From Porogramme epimiltina (lineage: Eukaryota; Basidiomycota; Agaricomycetes; Polyporales; Polyporaceae), in assembly GCA_900155495.1 (NCBI GenBank), contig FTLJ01000400.1, positions 26,860-90,859 on the forward strand: a DNA stretch of 64,000 bases, written 5' to 3'. The notes beneath the pieces are model-generated. The model made no database searches. It had not been told where the DNA came from and worked only from the letters and a program-made list of their open reading frames with translations. Both the position numbers and the translations under genes were made by a program. Of the stretch, positions 36,608 through 48,689 are shown one piece after another. The stretch's first letter is position 1. Every line of letters begins with the position of its first letter.

Positions 36608-37409
36608 TCACCGCGACGCATCGGAATCTGTCGACCTCGAGGATGCCTCGATGTCCGACGGCAGAATCGGATGCAGCCGGTGAAAGAAGACGTCCGATGG
36701 ATCGAAGCGATTCCTGGGTGCAGGCGTATGAGGTACAACCCCCTCCTGGAAAAGGGTGCGGCCGATGAAGGGGAATGGCATCTCCCTCGACGGATGATCA
36801 TCTTCGGGATGGGCGAGCGGATCCAGCCTCAGCGAGGTCTTGCGTCGGCGTACAGGTCCTGGCCCGCTAGAAGGTTTCTCTTCTACGATGGCGGTGTCGA
36901 GGAGGGAAAGGTCGGCAATGTCCCAGGGATTGGTGGAATCGGGTTCGATCGTCAAGGCTGATATCCATGGGAGATCGTCGAGGGAGGTAAGGGGTCTGCA
37001 GATAGTATTGATACAACAGTCGGAGCGGGCGCAGTGGCGATTGCGTGCCGAGCGCGATAAGTTACGGGAGACGCCTCTGCGCCTCTTGGTAGGGCTACAC
37101 GGAGGCTTGGATAACTGCGGAGGCATGAGTTGACGGCACGGAAACGCGCATACAGTCAGCTCACCTTATGTGGGCCCACGTCCTCCGGCAAACGGTACAA
37201 GGGTAGGTTCGTGCCCCTGTGAGAGCGCGGCCGCGGCTTATACTGGGGGAGAGCACGGCTTGAGGGGACGGTGGGACGGTGAGAGGATATGTACTCACGA
37301 AGAAAGGGTCGTCGAGCGACGACGGCCGGACGAGAGTGCGCGACGGTGGCCGGACGGGAAACAGTGCTGGGGCGAGGAGTTGCTGGGGTGAGGTCATGTC
37401 GACGGCCAT
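36608..37409 (-). CDS. Hypothetical disordered basic/acidic protein
   Basis: Not recognised. The ATG at 37409 gives MAVDMTSPQQLLAPALFPVR. Two introns with good sites (gtgagtacat to ctcccccag, and gtgagctgac to cctccgcag) join exons in frame: ...SSLDDPFF, YKPRPRSHRGTNLPLYRLPE then DVGPHK, and LSKPPCSPTKRRRGVSRNLS. The last exon continues PRPLTSLDDLPW-type sequence, then DIADLSLLDTAIVEEKPSS, and ends SRSTDSDASR. About 230 residues, Pro/Ser/Arg-rich, with no membrane segment. A basic cluster (PTKRRRGVSR) could be a nuclear localisation signal. The frame-consistent double splice supports a real gene. Confidence 0.55.
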
Positions 37410-38860
37410 TGTCGATAGGGGTAGGGCAGCGAGGGCTGAGACCGTGTGTGGCTTGGAGGGGTGTTTGGGCGCTGGGTAGTGGTACACAAACAAGGCTGGA
37501 TCTTTAAAAGGCGGACGGGGAAGGGGAAGGAGAGGACATGGTGCGGTGGATTCCGAGCGAGGACAATGGGGAGAGAGAGGCGAACGGGTAGACGGTGGTG
37601 AAGGTGCGATGTTATTAGGCCAGAGATCTAACTCTCACCTGTCCATACCCGGCCGCGCCCATGCCCCCGGGCGGCTGCTCCCATATCCGCCCTGCGTCCG
37701 TCACCGCACGTCACTGCCCCGTTACGTGCCTCCCCGCGCGCCCTCGCTCCCCGCGCGTCCTCCGACCGCCGCCTCGACCGGCCCTCCCACCGGGGGTCCG
37801 TGCTTGGCCCCGATAAAATTACCATGCCGTACGTCCGACGCCGCCGTCGCCATCCGTTGGCCAAGCGCACGCCGTCCGTGTCCTCCGCTCCGTGGACCGT
37901 CCCCCGCCCCGCGGCCCGCGGCCCACCGGCGTCACGTCGCGCGCATGTCACGCGACGCGCCCACTGTCACGCCCCACTCATCAGCCACAGCCGCGTTGGT
38001 GGCGCGCGGCCGCCCCCGTGTTCGCGTCTCGCTTATCCACCATTCGCAGCTACAACCACTTTGCCGTCTCCATCTTGACTCGCCCAAAACAAAACGGACG
38101 CACCGGTCGCGCTCTCATGAAACGCCAGACGCGACCATTGTCGGCCTGCGAAGGAAAGCGCACAAAAGAAGCCAGCCACCCCAGACCCCACGCCGGGATA
38201 TGAGATCAGATGCCAGATATTGAGAACCTCCCCTTGCGCTGCCGCCGGCGGATTATCGTCCGCGCGGCCCGAATCAAGATCAGTCCGGCATGTGCATCGA
38301 TTGTCCGAGCTCGGCTGCATTTTAGCATGACTGGAAGCGCGCGCCCAACCCAAGGTTCGAGGAGCCTGTCCAAGCCAGGCCCCGTCTCGAACCGCGTTCC
38401 TGTTCCAGTTCTATTCAGTGACGTCGGCCGGCCACCGAAGCACGCACCCGCCGCATCCCAGCCAACCCCTTTCCCGACTTATGACTACGCCCACTCCTCT
38501 CAGGACTAGGCAGTCTTTTGTCCTTCGTCGCCTGGCATGGGACAGCCCTTGCCCTCGCCCTGATATTGTCACCAGATGGGGATGACGGTTATCTCGATAT
38601 CTGGATATCCCTGAGCGAACTAGTCAGAACGACCCGAACCGGTCAGGGCCTTAACCACACACCATATACGTATGTCCTACAACTGGCGCACTCTGGCAGA
38701 GTGGCAGGCTTCGGAGATCCTGATCTGTCACGGGGCTACCTTCGGGGTCCCAGCAACGGGTGATACGCGGGCCGATTTATCCCACCGGTCGGCGGGGTTG
38801 GACTCGAACCACGACGAACCTATACGCTTATTTCTGTGAGCTGCCATACTTGTAATCCGG
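37410..38860. other. GC-rich 1.45 kb intergenic region
   Basis: Upstream space between the hypothetical gene (minus) and HTD2 (plus). Frames are long only because of high GC and low stop density, and they encode low-complexity Arg/Pro/Ser sequence. A perfect tRNA B-box-like match occurs at about 38810 on the minus strand, but no tRNA fold can be built around it. Confidence 0.45.
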
Positions 38861-40139
38861 ATGTTACTACGGCACCTGTCTACCAACGCTGCGCGAGGTA
38901 GGTGGCATATGTATCTGTCATCGCCCGCGGCCACATTAGCAGACTCGCGTGCTCCCATTCGCAACCAGTGGCTGCGCACTGACGTTGGCGTTTCCAGCTG
39001 CTCCGCGCCGCTCTCCCACCGTCTGCGCGCCCGCCGCGCGTGGTTCCCGGCGCCACGTCTCTGCGTCGACTGGCCCCGCCTTTCCACCGTCACAACCGGC
39101 CGCACTTGACGTGCAGGGGCTGGACCGTTGGATCGCTGGCGCATCTGAAAAAAAGCTCGTCAGGACTGACACGCTCCGGGGGGACCACCTCGCGGACCTT
39201 TACTGCACCCTTCCCACGCGCGACGGAACGCGGTACAAGTACGCCCCGCCGGGCCCGCGACTTGAATACGGGCACCACCTCGTCTTCTTCCACCCTCGGA
39301 ACCCAGAGACAGCGCTGCGCGCCGATGGGACGGACGCCGACTTCTGCCCGCCCGAGCCGTTTACGCGGCGGATGTGGGCTGGCGGGAAGATGGTGTGGCG
39401 GGGGTCGCCGCTTCGGGTCGGGGACGACGCGGAGGCGGTTGCGGCCATCGCAGCGGTGAACAAGAAGGGCTTCGAGGCTGGGACGCCGATGGTGTTCGTG
39501 AAGCAGCAGCTGCAGTACCGGGTGCGCGACGAGCTGTGCTTGGAGGAGGAGCGTAACCACGTGTATCTCGCTTCACCGGCGGGGGGTCGGAGGGTGACCA
39601 GGGAAGGCAAGTTCGATTCTCGGCATGGGTTAGGGGTGTGGATGCATTAGCTTACCCTTGAGGCCCGCAGTGCAGGGCCTACCGGAACCTGGGTTTAAGT
39701 TTGACTTCCTACCTACGCCCACGACGCTCTTCCGTTTCTCCGCCCTGACCTTCAACGGGCACTATATCCACCTTGATAGGGGATATGCCCAGTCCGTGGA
39801 AGGATATCCAGGTGAGAATTACTTGCCGATGTGGTGAAGGAGGCAATACATCGGTGCTCATGCCTGACCGTCTTTCCAGACCGCCTCGTGCATGCACCCC
39901 TCACAGCACTGATGATGCTGGAGACCGCCCGGCTTCGGTTCCCAACTGATATGTTCGAGAGGTTTGAGTACCGCGCTGTGAACCCTATCGTCGTCAATCG
40001 ACCAGTTCGGATCTGCGTAGGGCCGAAGCAGGAAGGTAACACGGTACATGTGTGGGCAGAGGAGAGAGAGAGCAATGTAGTGGGAATGACGGGTACGATC
40101 ACCTTTATTGACCCAGGCAGTATGGCTAGGACGGGTTAG
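38861..40139 (+). CDS. HTD2: Mitochondrial 3-hydroxyacyl-thioester dehydratase type 2
   Basis: Hotdog-fold dehydratase of mitochondrial type II fatty-acid synthesis. No in-frame ATG precedes the catalytic exon. The best model starts MLLRHLSTNAAR at 38861, a good matrix-targeting sequence. An intron of about 100 bases ends cgtttccag, giving AAPRRSPTVCAPAARGSRRH then LDVQGLDRWIAGASEKKLVR. Exon 2 contains GPRLEYGHHLVFFHPRNPE. The next junction uses GC-AG (AG|GCAAGT) at about 39609 and yields TREVQGLPEPGFKFDFLPTP then TTLFRFSALTFNGHYIHLDR, the hydratase-2 motif with catalytic His. The last exon runs DRLVHAPLTALMMLE to DPGSMARTG. Confidence 0.82.
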
Positions 40140-40571
40140 TCGGCATGGCTTACCCACTATTTCATTGAGTGCATTTATGTTAGCCAGAAGAATGGCGGAG
40201 TGAAAGCCACTGTAAACCCCTTGTGCTGCCTCTTCGCCAGAGGGAAGCATATGTGGACCAACATGATTTGAACGGACAATGGTGGTCAAATAAGCGACCG
40301 GGATCAAGGATCAGGCGGGAGAGGACGCCACAGACGCGACCGGCGCCTACGCGTTTCGCGCGTGTGGCTGCAAAGCGACGCGTCGACACGTGACCTTGTT
40401 GACAGCTTTAAAGCCTTCGACGCGAGGCTTCTTTCCTCAGCCCTCTCTTTCCTTCTCCCCACCACCTCGTCTCGAGCCCGCCGCCTCACCCCATACCCAC
40501 AGTAAGCACCTATAATGCAACTTGAAGTGAAGTGACATCGCGTATTGACTCATATTCACAGAATACCCACA
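40140..40571. promoter_or_regulatory. Histone H2B promoter and leader
   Basis: No gene is seen. A CT-rich leader runs to the ATG. HTD2 lies on the same strand upstream, so this is not the divergent H2A-H2B promoter common in fungi. Confidence 0.4.
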
Positions 40572-41250
<679 letters not shown>

Positions 41251-41401
41251 ACTCGATCATGAGATGCCATCCGACTTGTGCATATCCTATGTGTATTATA
41301 TCGATTTATAATCTGTCTTATGCTGTCTGGAATACATGTCTTGGATACACGAACTGTGCGTCGAGTGCGAAAGCAAGGAGTGCAGGTGTGTAATGGCAAA
41401 C

Positions 41402-42838
41402 TTAAAAGCCTTGAATGGAAGTGAGAAAGGAGTTTTGTGCAAGGCTTGTCAAACCGCTCACCATACTTGTTACCAGCCTCCTTGCGGTTTCGTCTCCCCA
41501 GCGCAATCTTCTCTTCCAGAGCCTCACGATTCGTGTAGGCTTCAGTGAGAAGTGTTGACAGTTGATGCCGTGTACGAGCCCTCCCACCGAGTGCGGCACC
41601 CTAGTAGACGTCTTGAACGGCAGAACATGATCCTCGAAAGTGATACCACGTACCTTGATATTCATCTTTGGGGCTGCAGGGACGGCGGCCGCAGCAGTGG
41701 TCAGCGCCTTCCTCTCCTCCCGCTCCTGGATCTCGAGCTTCGCCCGCTCCATCTCCTCCAGTGCATTGACCTCTTCCGCCTGCTCCTCTGCGCCTTCGAA
41801 CCCTTTGACCGTCCCCTTCTCCAACGCGCGGACGTGGTCGTCGTACTCCTTCTTCCACTTCCGGTAGAATTTCTGGTAATACTCTGTGTCGTAGGCCGCC
41901 CATTGACCAGACGGGAGGAGGTAGTAGCCGGGGTACGGGTCTTCGGGTGTAGGCTCTGGAGGGGTGAAGTCGCTGACTTTAGGCGCAGCGGTAAACGATG
42001 GTGCTGAGGGTGCTGAGGACACAGGGGGAGCGGAAGAGAAGGAGGATGGTTTGGAAGAGCTGGCATATGCTGAAGAAGATGATGATCCTGGAAACATACA
42101 TGAGACTCCAGTTACAACTGGCCATCTTGTATACGCACCTAATGAGAAGAAGTCTACAGCCGGGGTGGAAGGCATGGACAGTTTAGATATTGGAACCGTA
42201 TGCCTCTCCTCTACAGAGACATTTGCCTTGCCCCTGGCCACAGAGGTTGGCATGAAAGGCAGAGGAGGCTTCTTATCCGTCTTTTCATCTAGAATAGCGG
42301 AATAAGACGAGTCAAGGGTATCATTGCGCTCCATGTCCTCGTCTACGTCTTCTGTGTCCTCTACGGTTACCGTTCTATTCTGTTGGCTTGGTGCCGTCTT
42401 AAATACCAACCCAGGACCTCGTCCGCCTCCCAGTACTCTCTCGGGGGCAGAGGGGGCAACCGCTTTGTTCTTCGGAGCAGGGAGCATGGACAGCAGGGCA
42501 GATGCGCCAGCACCAGATTCCAGGCGTGGCTTCTTAGCAGCTGGCCGTTCGTCGGTATCGGAGTGGTCATCGTCGGTGTTCTTGGGCAGAGTGGGCAGTC
42601 CAATCGCAATTTTCTTTGGGGCTTTCTTGGCCTTTGGAGGGGGAAGCGACAGTCCGGATGGCCCCTTGGACGAAGACGCTGTGGCATTGCTGGGTGGGGG
42701 TAGGGAGAAAGTCGACTTCTTCGTGGGCGGGAGTTTAGAGAGCAACGAAGAGCCTTGGGAGGCGGGAGCGGTCTGTGGTATCGACTCGGAGTCACTACCA
42801 CCGTCGCTGTCGCTGCCGTAGCCTTCGACGCCGAGCAT
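41402..42838 (-). CDS. PRCC-family proline-rich protein
   Basis: Homologue of the PRCC splicing-associated nuclear protein. The ATG at 42838 begins MLGVEGYGSDSDGGSDSESI. A long disordered Ser/Pro/Lys region includes KNTDDDHSDTDERPAAKKPR. The C-terminal PRCC region has PEDPYPGYYLLPSGQWAAYD, then YYQKFYRKWKKEYDDHVRAL. After a 56-base intron (gtacgt to ctactag) comes GAALGGRARTRHQLSTLLTE, then EEKIALGRRNRKEAGNKYGF. The final GF is made by a 53-base last intron: AAG TAT G joins GCTTTTAA, so the terminal coding exon is 8 bases. KYGF is the conserved PRCC end, which confirms the splice. An early exon (VDFFSLG to SSSSSAYAS) is joined across about 42.1 kb. Confidence 0.85.
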   Translation of the reverse strand: MLGVEGYGSDSDGGSDSESIPQTAPASQGSSLLSKLPPTKKSTFSLPPPSNATASSSKGPSGLSLPPPKAKKAPKKIAIGLPTLPKNTDDDHSDTDERPAAKKPRLESGAGASALLSMLPAPKNKAVAPSAPERVLGGGRGPGLVFKTAPSQQNRTVTVEDTEDVDEDMERNDTLDSSYSAILDEKTDKKPPLPFMPTSVARGKANVSVEERHTVPISKLSMPSTPAVDFFSLGAYTRWPVVTGVSCMFPGSSSSSAYASSSKPSSFSSAPPVSSAPSAPSFTAAPKVSDFTPPEPTPEDPYPGYYLLPSGQWAAYDTEYYQKFYRKWKKEYDDHVRALEKGTVKGFEGAEEQAEEVNALEEMERAKLEIQEREERKALTTAAAAVPAAPKMNIKVRGITFEDHVLPFKTSTRVPHSVGGLVHGINCQHFSLKPTRIVRLWKRRLRWGDETARRLVTSMVSGLTSLAQNSFLTSIQGF

Positions 42839-43023
42839 GATGGTGGGGGAGTGAGACGGAGAGGGCTCGGCAACGCCCGACGCAGACCGAGAACGCGTTC
42901 AGGTGCGCGCGGCGCTCGATCGCCTGGCGTTGAACCAGCGTGACGCGTTTTGCGCTCTTGTCCTCCGCACTTTCTTCTCTCCCTCCCCCCTCCTCGCGTG
43001 TGGCGCGCTCGCTCTCAGCCACC

Positions 43024-46000
43024 ATGGCGACATTCTCCCCCGCACCGCGGCGCACGGCGCGCTACAGCTCAATCGGCATGTCCCCGTCGCCACCTAGACA
43101 GGGCCCCACAAGGCGCACCCGCGCAGGCAGCGCGCAGCCACAATCGCGCTTTTCGACCCCTCGGCGCGGAAACCCTCTCGCTCCCGTTCGGGATGATGAG
43201 TCTATTGCATCTGGCTCTGGTATGGACGTGGACATGGAGGCCCCGGATGCGTTTGAGCCTACCCCGAGGTCGGACACCGTATTCTCGAAGTCAAAGGAGA
43301 TGTCTGTCACGTTCTACGCCCAACTACCAATGGAGGTTAGGCAGGCACTTCGGAACGCTGGTATGTCACTCCATGGGCTCTAGGCTTAGTGTTCCCTAAC
43401 ATCTGCGAAAGATTTCCTCCGTGAAGGATACACAGGGGACGTAGATCCCGTGACGGGGTTCGCGTCTGTAGTCTCGCTTCAAACATGCTTCGTTTGGAAG
43501 TACACTCAGGTAACGTACATGTGGTCAAAACATCTCGTTGACCCCATATGTATCATACATTCGGCAGGCTTTAACCGGTACACCGACGTGCTACATCTTC
43601 GAATGCCCCCAGCAGGAGGACCCCCTTCCCATGTCCACACACTTCCACGCCCTGGTCCCGTACGGACTGCAGCGCGAGCCGGGGCTTATAATTTGCTCGT
43701 ATGCCGGCCACGTTCGGTTCTGGGATAGTATCGGTATGGGCCTCGCTGGGGGGGAGAACTTCTCTTCCTATGCACTGCCCATACCAGAAGAAGAGATCGT
43801 TACTACCCTCACTCGTGCGGATGTAAGAAAGCTTCCTGTATTATCCGAAGTTGACAAACTCAAACGCCTTGTCTCTCTAGCCACAGACATTCGTTGTATC
43901 GACATCTGCAGGGAGGTTGTTCCGCCTTACCATGACATCGTCGGGTGGCAAGTACCACCTGTCAACACACGTCTTCAGTCGGCCTACATCAGCCCTCTCG
44001 TTGACGAGACTACTTCCGGGGTTCTGGTCTACTCAAGAATTACAGCCACAGCCGGGGAATATTAACGCAGTCGCAGCTTGTAATATGGCGCCTGGAGCGA
44101 CAGGGCGGGTTGTATGGGCCATGGTCGACACCCGGTTGCAGCAATGGAATATGTCGGTCGAAGGGTGGGAGGAACTGCTTCTCGAAGAGGAGATTGGGGA
44201 GCAGGCCCGGAATGCTATTCGGGACCAGTTTCCAAGTGCACCAAAGGAGGATTTCGAGCTTGACCTCGAGCTTCTTGACTTAAAAGTGCAAGGGTATGTA
44301 TTTGGCCTGGCCGTCTCCCTGGCTACGTTAACATTCTTCTAGGCCGAACGATATCATCGTGCTGGTGTCCTTCGCTGGACGGGAAGACGAATCTCCATCG
44401 AGCTCTGAAACTCTTCCCCGTCGTGTATACGCCATTCTTTCCCTAAAGCATCTGCCTGGAACGTTTCAGATACTCAAGGTTCAGGCAGTGCCTTACCAGA
44501 GCGTAAGATCCGTTCAGTTAGTATCTTCCCACTCCGGGGCTCATTATTATCAGACCTCTAGCTCCGGCGCGCCGATTCACCCGCGTGTGCAGAGTGTAGT
44601 TCTAGAGAAATTATTAGCAGTACAGTTCGGCGATGCGGTGACCATTTGTGCACAAGGTGAACCTGACAATCCGACGGAAGTCATCATATGGAGATTACTG
44701 ACTCTCAGGCAGAGAATGAATACATGGACCGTCTTGAACTCAAGTCGTCTACCGACCGCACCCTAGGTGTTGGTGTTGTAGAGGAGGAGGGGTCACTACT
44801 CGTCCTGACTGCCACTACCATGATGAAGACCGTGATAGACATCGGCGAAGTTAAACGCTTCCATCCCGAGTAAGGTCAAGGGTCTCCTGCTGCAATATCG
44901 ACTATCTAACACTATTTCAAGGACTGGTCGAGCCAACCTAATTAAGTCAACCATGACGAAGGCCATTTTGTACGGCTCGTTGCCTGAGGTTCGTTGATTG
45001 GTAATGGTACTGCCTATCCATACTCATCACTCCTACCAGAATCCCCTCTACTTCAGTTTCCCTCCCGAAATTGACGAGGAAGCCCTGATGTCAGGCGCAG
45101 AGCAGCTGAGTGAAGCGGTCCTGGAGTCCGGTAAGTCATGTGTACTCAACGAAGTTCAGAATTTCTTACGTTGGTCACTAGATTCCGAGGTTGTGCGAGC
45201 GCACCACGATCTGAACTCACAGATGACAGCACGGAAGGATCGTCTCAGTTTCCTCATTAAGTTCATCAATGACAACTCTGCTTTGGCGAAGGCTAGTCAT
45301 ACTTTGAGTACATCTACGGGGGCGATGAATAATGGATCCTTAACAGATGTCTCAGCGGAGTCGTCAGACACTCGCCATGGACGCTGAGAAGTTATATGCC
45401 GCGCATCAACTTTGGCTGCGTCACAATGAGTCTCTACGGTAAGTCTCAAGGATTTCAAGATGGATGGCTTCTCATGTAGCCTGAACGTGCCTGGCAGGGG
45501 CGGGCAGACACACAATACGCTGTACCAATCGGTGTATTACTACATGAAGTCGATTGGCGAAGGCCATCATGAAGACTGCTTGCGAGCTTTCCTGAGACTT
45601 CGCATTCGGGATCTTGGGGGTTTGCTTCCCCATGTCGCCGAACTGGTCCGCCGGTCAACCTCCAATGCGAACAGTAACCTTGTGGAGGTCATCCCACAGG
45701 CAAATATCATCGTCATGGTGCGTCGTGTTAGCGAGGCGCCTATATGCTCCTGACAAGGATTTCAGACCGTGCTACAAGGCGCTCGCAATTATCGCGAATA
45801 CAACATGGGTGTATACGGTATCGCGTTACCTATGATCAACGTATGGACGAGCCAACCGAACATAATCGACATCGTCAACGAGTTGTTCACTCTCACCACA
45901 CAACTTGTAGAAGCCCCGGCGAACGATTCAGAAACCGCAAGTAACAGACGGAAGCCTAGGTCACAGCTCCCGGAACTTGCTTCGTGTCTGTTCCAGTGCT

Positions 46001-47645
46001 TCAAGGAGCGATTAGACTGGTTAGAGAGGTTAGTTGGACTACTTACGTCCATGCCCAAATTCCCCAGCTAATGGACATTAGCCCCATCGCGGCTGATGAT
46101 GCCGGCGTGGAGAGGGAAAAATCCGAGCTCTTCGACCGGTTCCGTCAAGTCCGCCCTGAAGCCCTCGAAATTCTTCGTAAGTTGCACGCCTCCGTACCCA
46201 TGTCCCGCTCTCATTAAACATCCACAGGGAGAAATGACTTTGCCGACGAGGCATTCCAGTTAGCAGAGCAGTACCACGACTTCCGTAGCCTCGCGTCTCT
46301 GTGTCACAAGGGGAAGATATATCCCCCACATGAAAACCCGAACGCCGCACGTATCGAGGCGTACATTGGGAAGTTCAAGGAGGCGTTCACGGACGAGCTC
46401 TACCAGTGGTACATCGAGCACGGCGAGCTTCGCACGTTGTTTGCTCAGGACCACATCGAGTACCTCGACTTGTTCTTCTCTGAACATCCTCACCCGAACA
46501 TCTCATGGATCCACGATCTTGAGCGTGGTAGATTTGGGCAAGCTTCACAATCCCTGCAGGCAGAGTCTGAGGACGCCCCGGAGCTCATTTCTAAGCACGT
46601 AAGCGTTCAAGATTACACGTCTCTTTGTACTTGACTCAACAACGCTTGAATTATCTAGTTAATGCTCAGCATCGGCAAGCTCGCACATCTTGCCCAGTTG
46701 AACGACGGTGACACTTCCGTTAGTCAGGAGACGTTAGATGGTGCGTATGCTTCGTTTGATTCTTAGGCGCCGAGTTGATCGCCTCCATTGAAACAGCTTT
46801 CCACGATGGCTTGGACTTCGTCAGTGTACATGAGACGTTGGTCACTGACCTCAAATCGGCTCTGGCATCTGTCCGTTCGCGTCAGTCCCTCGAGATGCAA
46901 GTCGAGACGATTGCGCAGAAGAAGGCAACCAACCTGACGACTCGCAAAGCCCTTTACAATGTAAGGAATCATGATACTTACAACTGCAAATGCTTACCGG
47001 TCTTGTAGGTGTTCAAGTATCTCGTTCGGTTGCTTCTCCAAGGCAAGGCGCTGTCTATTGAAGACATGGTGGACGCTCTTAGTTTGAAAGACAACGACTA
47101 CCGTGTCGAAGACTACACCACTGCTTTACATCTACTCGCCCGCGCAGAGGTAAGCGATAACATACTCTGAGTACAGCACTGCGCTAAGATGATTCTGTTA
47201 CAGAACATTCCTAGTGCACGGCGCCTGAGCGCATTCAAGAACGTATGGCGGCGCATTTTCATCCATGACGAGTGAGTTGACACAATTTTCCTTCTCAACG
47301 AGTGTGTACTCACTTTCGTACAGCTGGAACTACATCCGCCAAACCACCGGTGTCACGGACGAGGCACTCAATGAGCGGCTGCGCAGCACCGCGCTCTATG
47401 CCGCTCTCACCGCCGTCGCTGGCAGGAAGCATCGACCACAAGGCTACAAGCTCCTGCCCAGGGAAGCACTGGATGTTCCGCCTGAGGATGAGGTCGCGCT
47501 CCGGTGGTCGGGTATGTCCCCTGAAGAAGTCGTCGCAATTGTGCGGGACTACGAGCGGGATAGCAGGAAGCTAGAAGACTTGGACCTGGCAGGGATCTAT
47601 CAGAGCATGGAACAACTCGTCATGTCGGACCTCGAGAACCCTTGA
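43024..47645 (+). CDS. NUP133: Nucleoporin Nup133
   Basis: Y-complex nuclear pore scaffold protein. Kozak-like accATGgcg at 43024. The N-terminus is disordered and basic (MATFSPAPRRTARYSSIGMS). The beta-propeller follows: MSVTFYAQLPMEVRQALRNA, GFASVVSLQTCFVWKYTQAL, CYIFECPQQEDPLPMSTHFH and HVRFWDSIGMGLAGGENFSS. A 69-base intron after LTRAD restores PQTFVVSTSAGRLFRLTMTS, the family's STSSGRLFRL block. The helical C-terminal half includes DAVTICAQGEPDNPTEVIIW, AEEFRDFRSLASLC-type repeats, HGELRTLFAQDHIEYLDLFF, and ends at MSDLENP. Around 15-17 exons, about 1,250 residues by estimate. Some exon edges are approximate. Confidence 0.88.
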
Positions 47646-47795
47646 CCGCTCGCATGAGACGCTTCTCCCCCTGTCACCAAAATGTAGATACTGCCGCTGT
47701 ATCAACGTTGTATTCGATTGTTGTGCCTCGAGTAATACTATTAAACTCGATCGTGTCTCGCTGCGTTGATTGCTATCGACAACAACGCTACACGC

Positions 47796-48435
47796 CTACG
47801 CTCGCCCAAACGGATGCGTGAGCCGGAATACGAACTTCTCGTACAGTACTCGTGCGCTGAGCGCGATAACCTGCCAGTTCCGCCTCCGCCACTCCTCGCC
47901 GTAGTTGTCGAGCCGCGTGCGCTCCTGTGCGACCCAGCCGGTGTAGAATGTAGAGAGCGCGACCTCGCGCTCCTCGGGCGTCGTGCTCTCAGGCAGGCTC
48001 GCGAGGACGGCCTCCTTCGCGGAGTAGAACCGCGTGTTGCTCTGGGATGGGCGGACGGATCAGTATAGCAGCACATTATGAGGACAGCGGGGGACGAAAC
48101 CGGGGACACATGGATGGAGAGGAGACCCCTGCGCCTCTTAGTTGCCAGCGGAGACGTACCTCTTTCCAGAATTCATGATTGAAGGCGTCGAGCTCCTGCC
48201 TCTGCATCTTCCACTGGTACTCGCGCGTATCACCCGTAAACTCCCGGAGGGAGTACGGGTGCCGGACTTGCGCAGGGGGTGGGGGGGCGTCGTCGTAGAC
48301 GACCGGGCGAAGGTGCGAGACAGGGTCCGGGGGCCCGACGAGATCTCGACGTACTAGCGACGCATGTAGAGAACGGCCATGATGAGTGGTGGGGCGGACG
48401 GCAGGAGAGGGGTGTACACGAGGAAACCTGAGCAT
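47796..48435 (-). CDS. COA8: Cytochrome c oxidase assembly factor 8 (APOPT1 family)
   Basis: Mitochondrial protein that protects complex IV assembly. Two exons. The N-terminus MLRFPRVHPSPAVRPTTHHG is presequence-like. Then come RRDLVGPPDPVSHLRPVVYD, the COA8 signature, and DTREYQWKMQRQELDAFNHE, FWKE. After an intron the second exon reads SNTRFYSAKEAVLASLPEST, FYTGWVAQERTRLDNYGEEW, RRRNWQVIALSARVLYEKFV and stops at FGRA (TAG at 47796). The WxKxNFxI-like end matches the animal proteins. About 175 residues. It is convergent with NUP133, 150 bases away. Confidence 0.85.
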
Positions 48436-48689
48436 CGCGGTCCCCGAAAGAGGTGCAGAACGCCCGTCACGTGCAGCCTACTTGCTTTCATCGCTCAACA
48501 GGATTCTGGACTCGGACATTGAATCAAGAAGTCTGAAATACGCGACTTGGGCCTCTGACGTCCTCTGTGAGATCTCGATATTCACCCAACTAACATTTAT
48601 GAGAAGGGGATAAAAGCGCTCGCGCATTAGATTTATACGTAGTACGCGGTGGCTACCAACCCAATCTACTACCCACTCGTGAAGTCTAC

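Noticed and set aside
37546..38223. 225-codon plus-strand open frame in the GC-rich intergenic region
   Set aside because: Arg/Pro/His low-complexity product with no motif; expected from low stop density at this GC content.
38790..38890. tRNA-like B box (GGTTCGAGTCC) on the minus strand
   Set aside because: No matching acceptor stem, the T stem has two mismatches and no sensible anticodon arm can be drawn. It overlaps the HTD2 leader and first exon.
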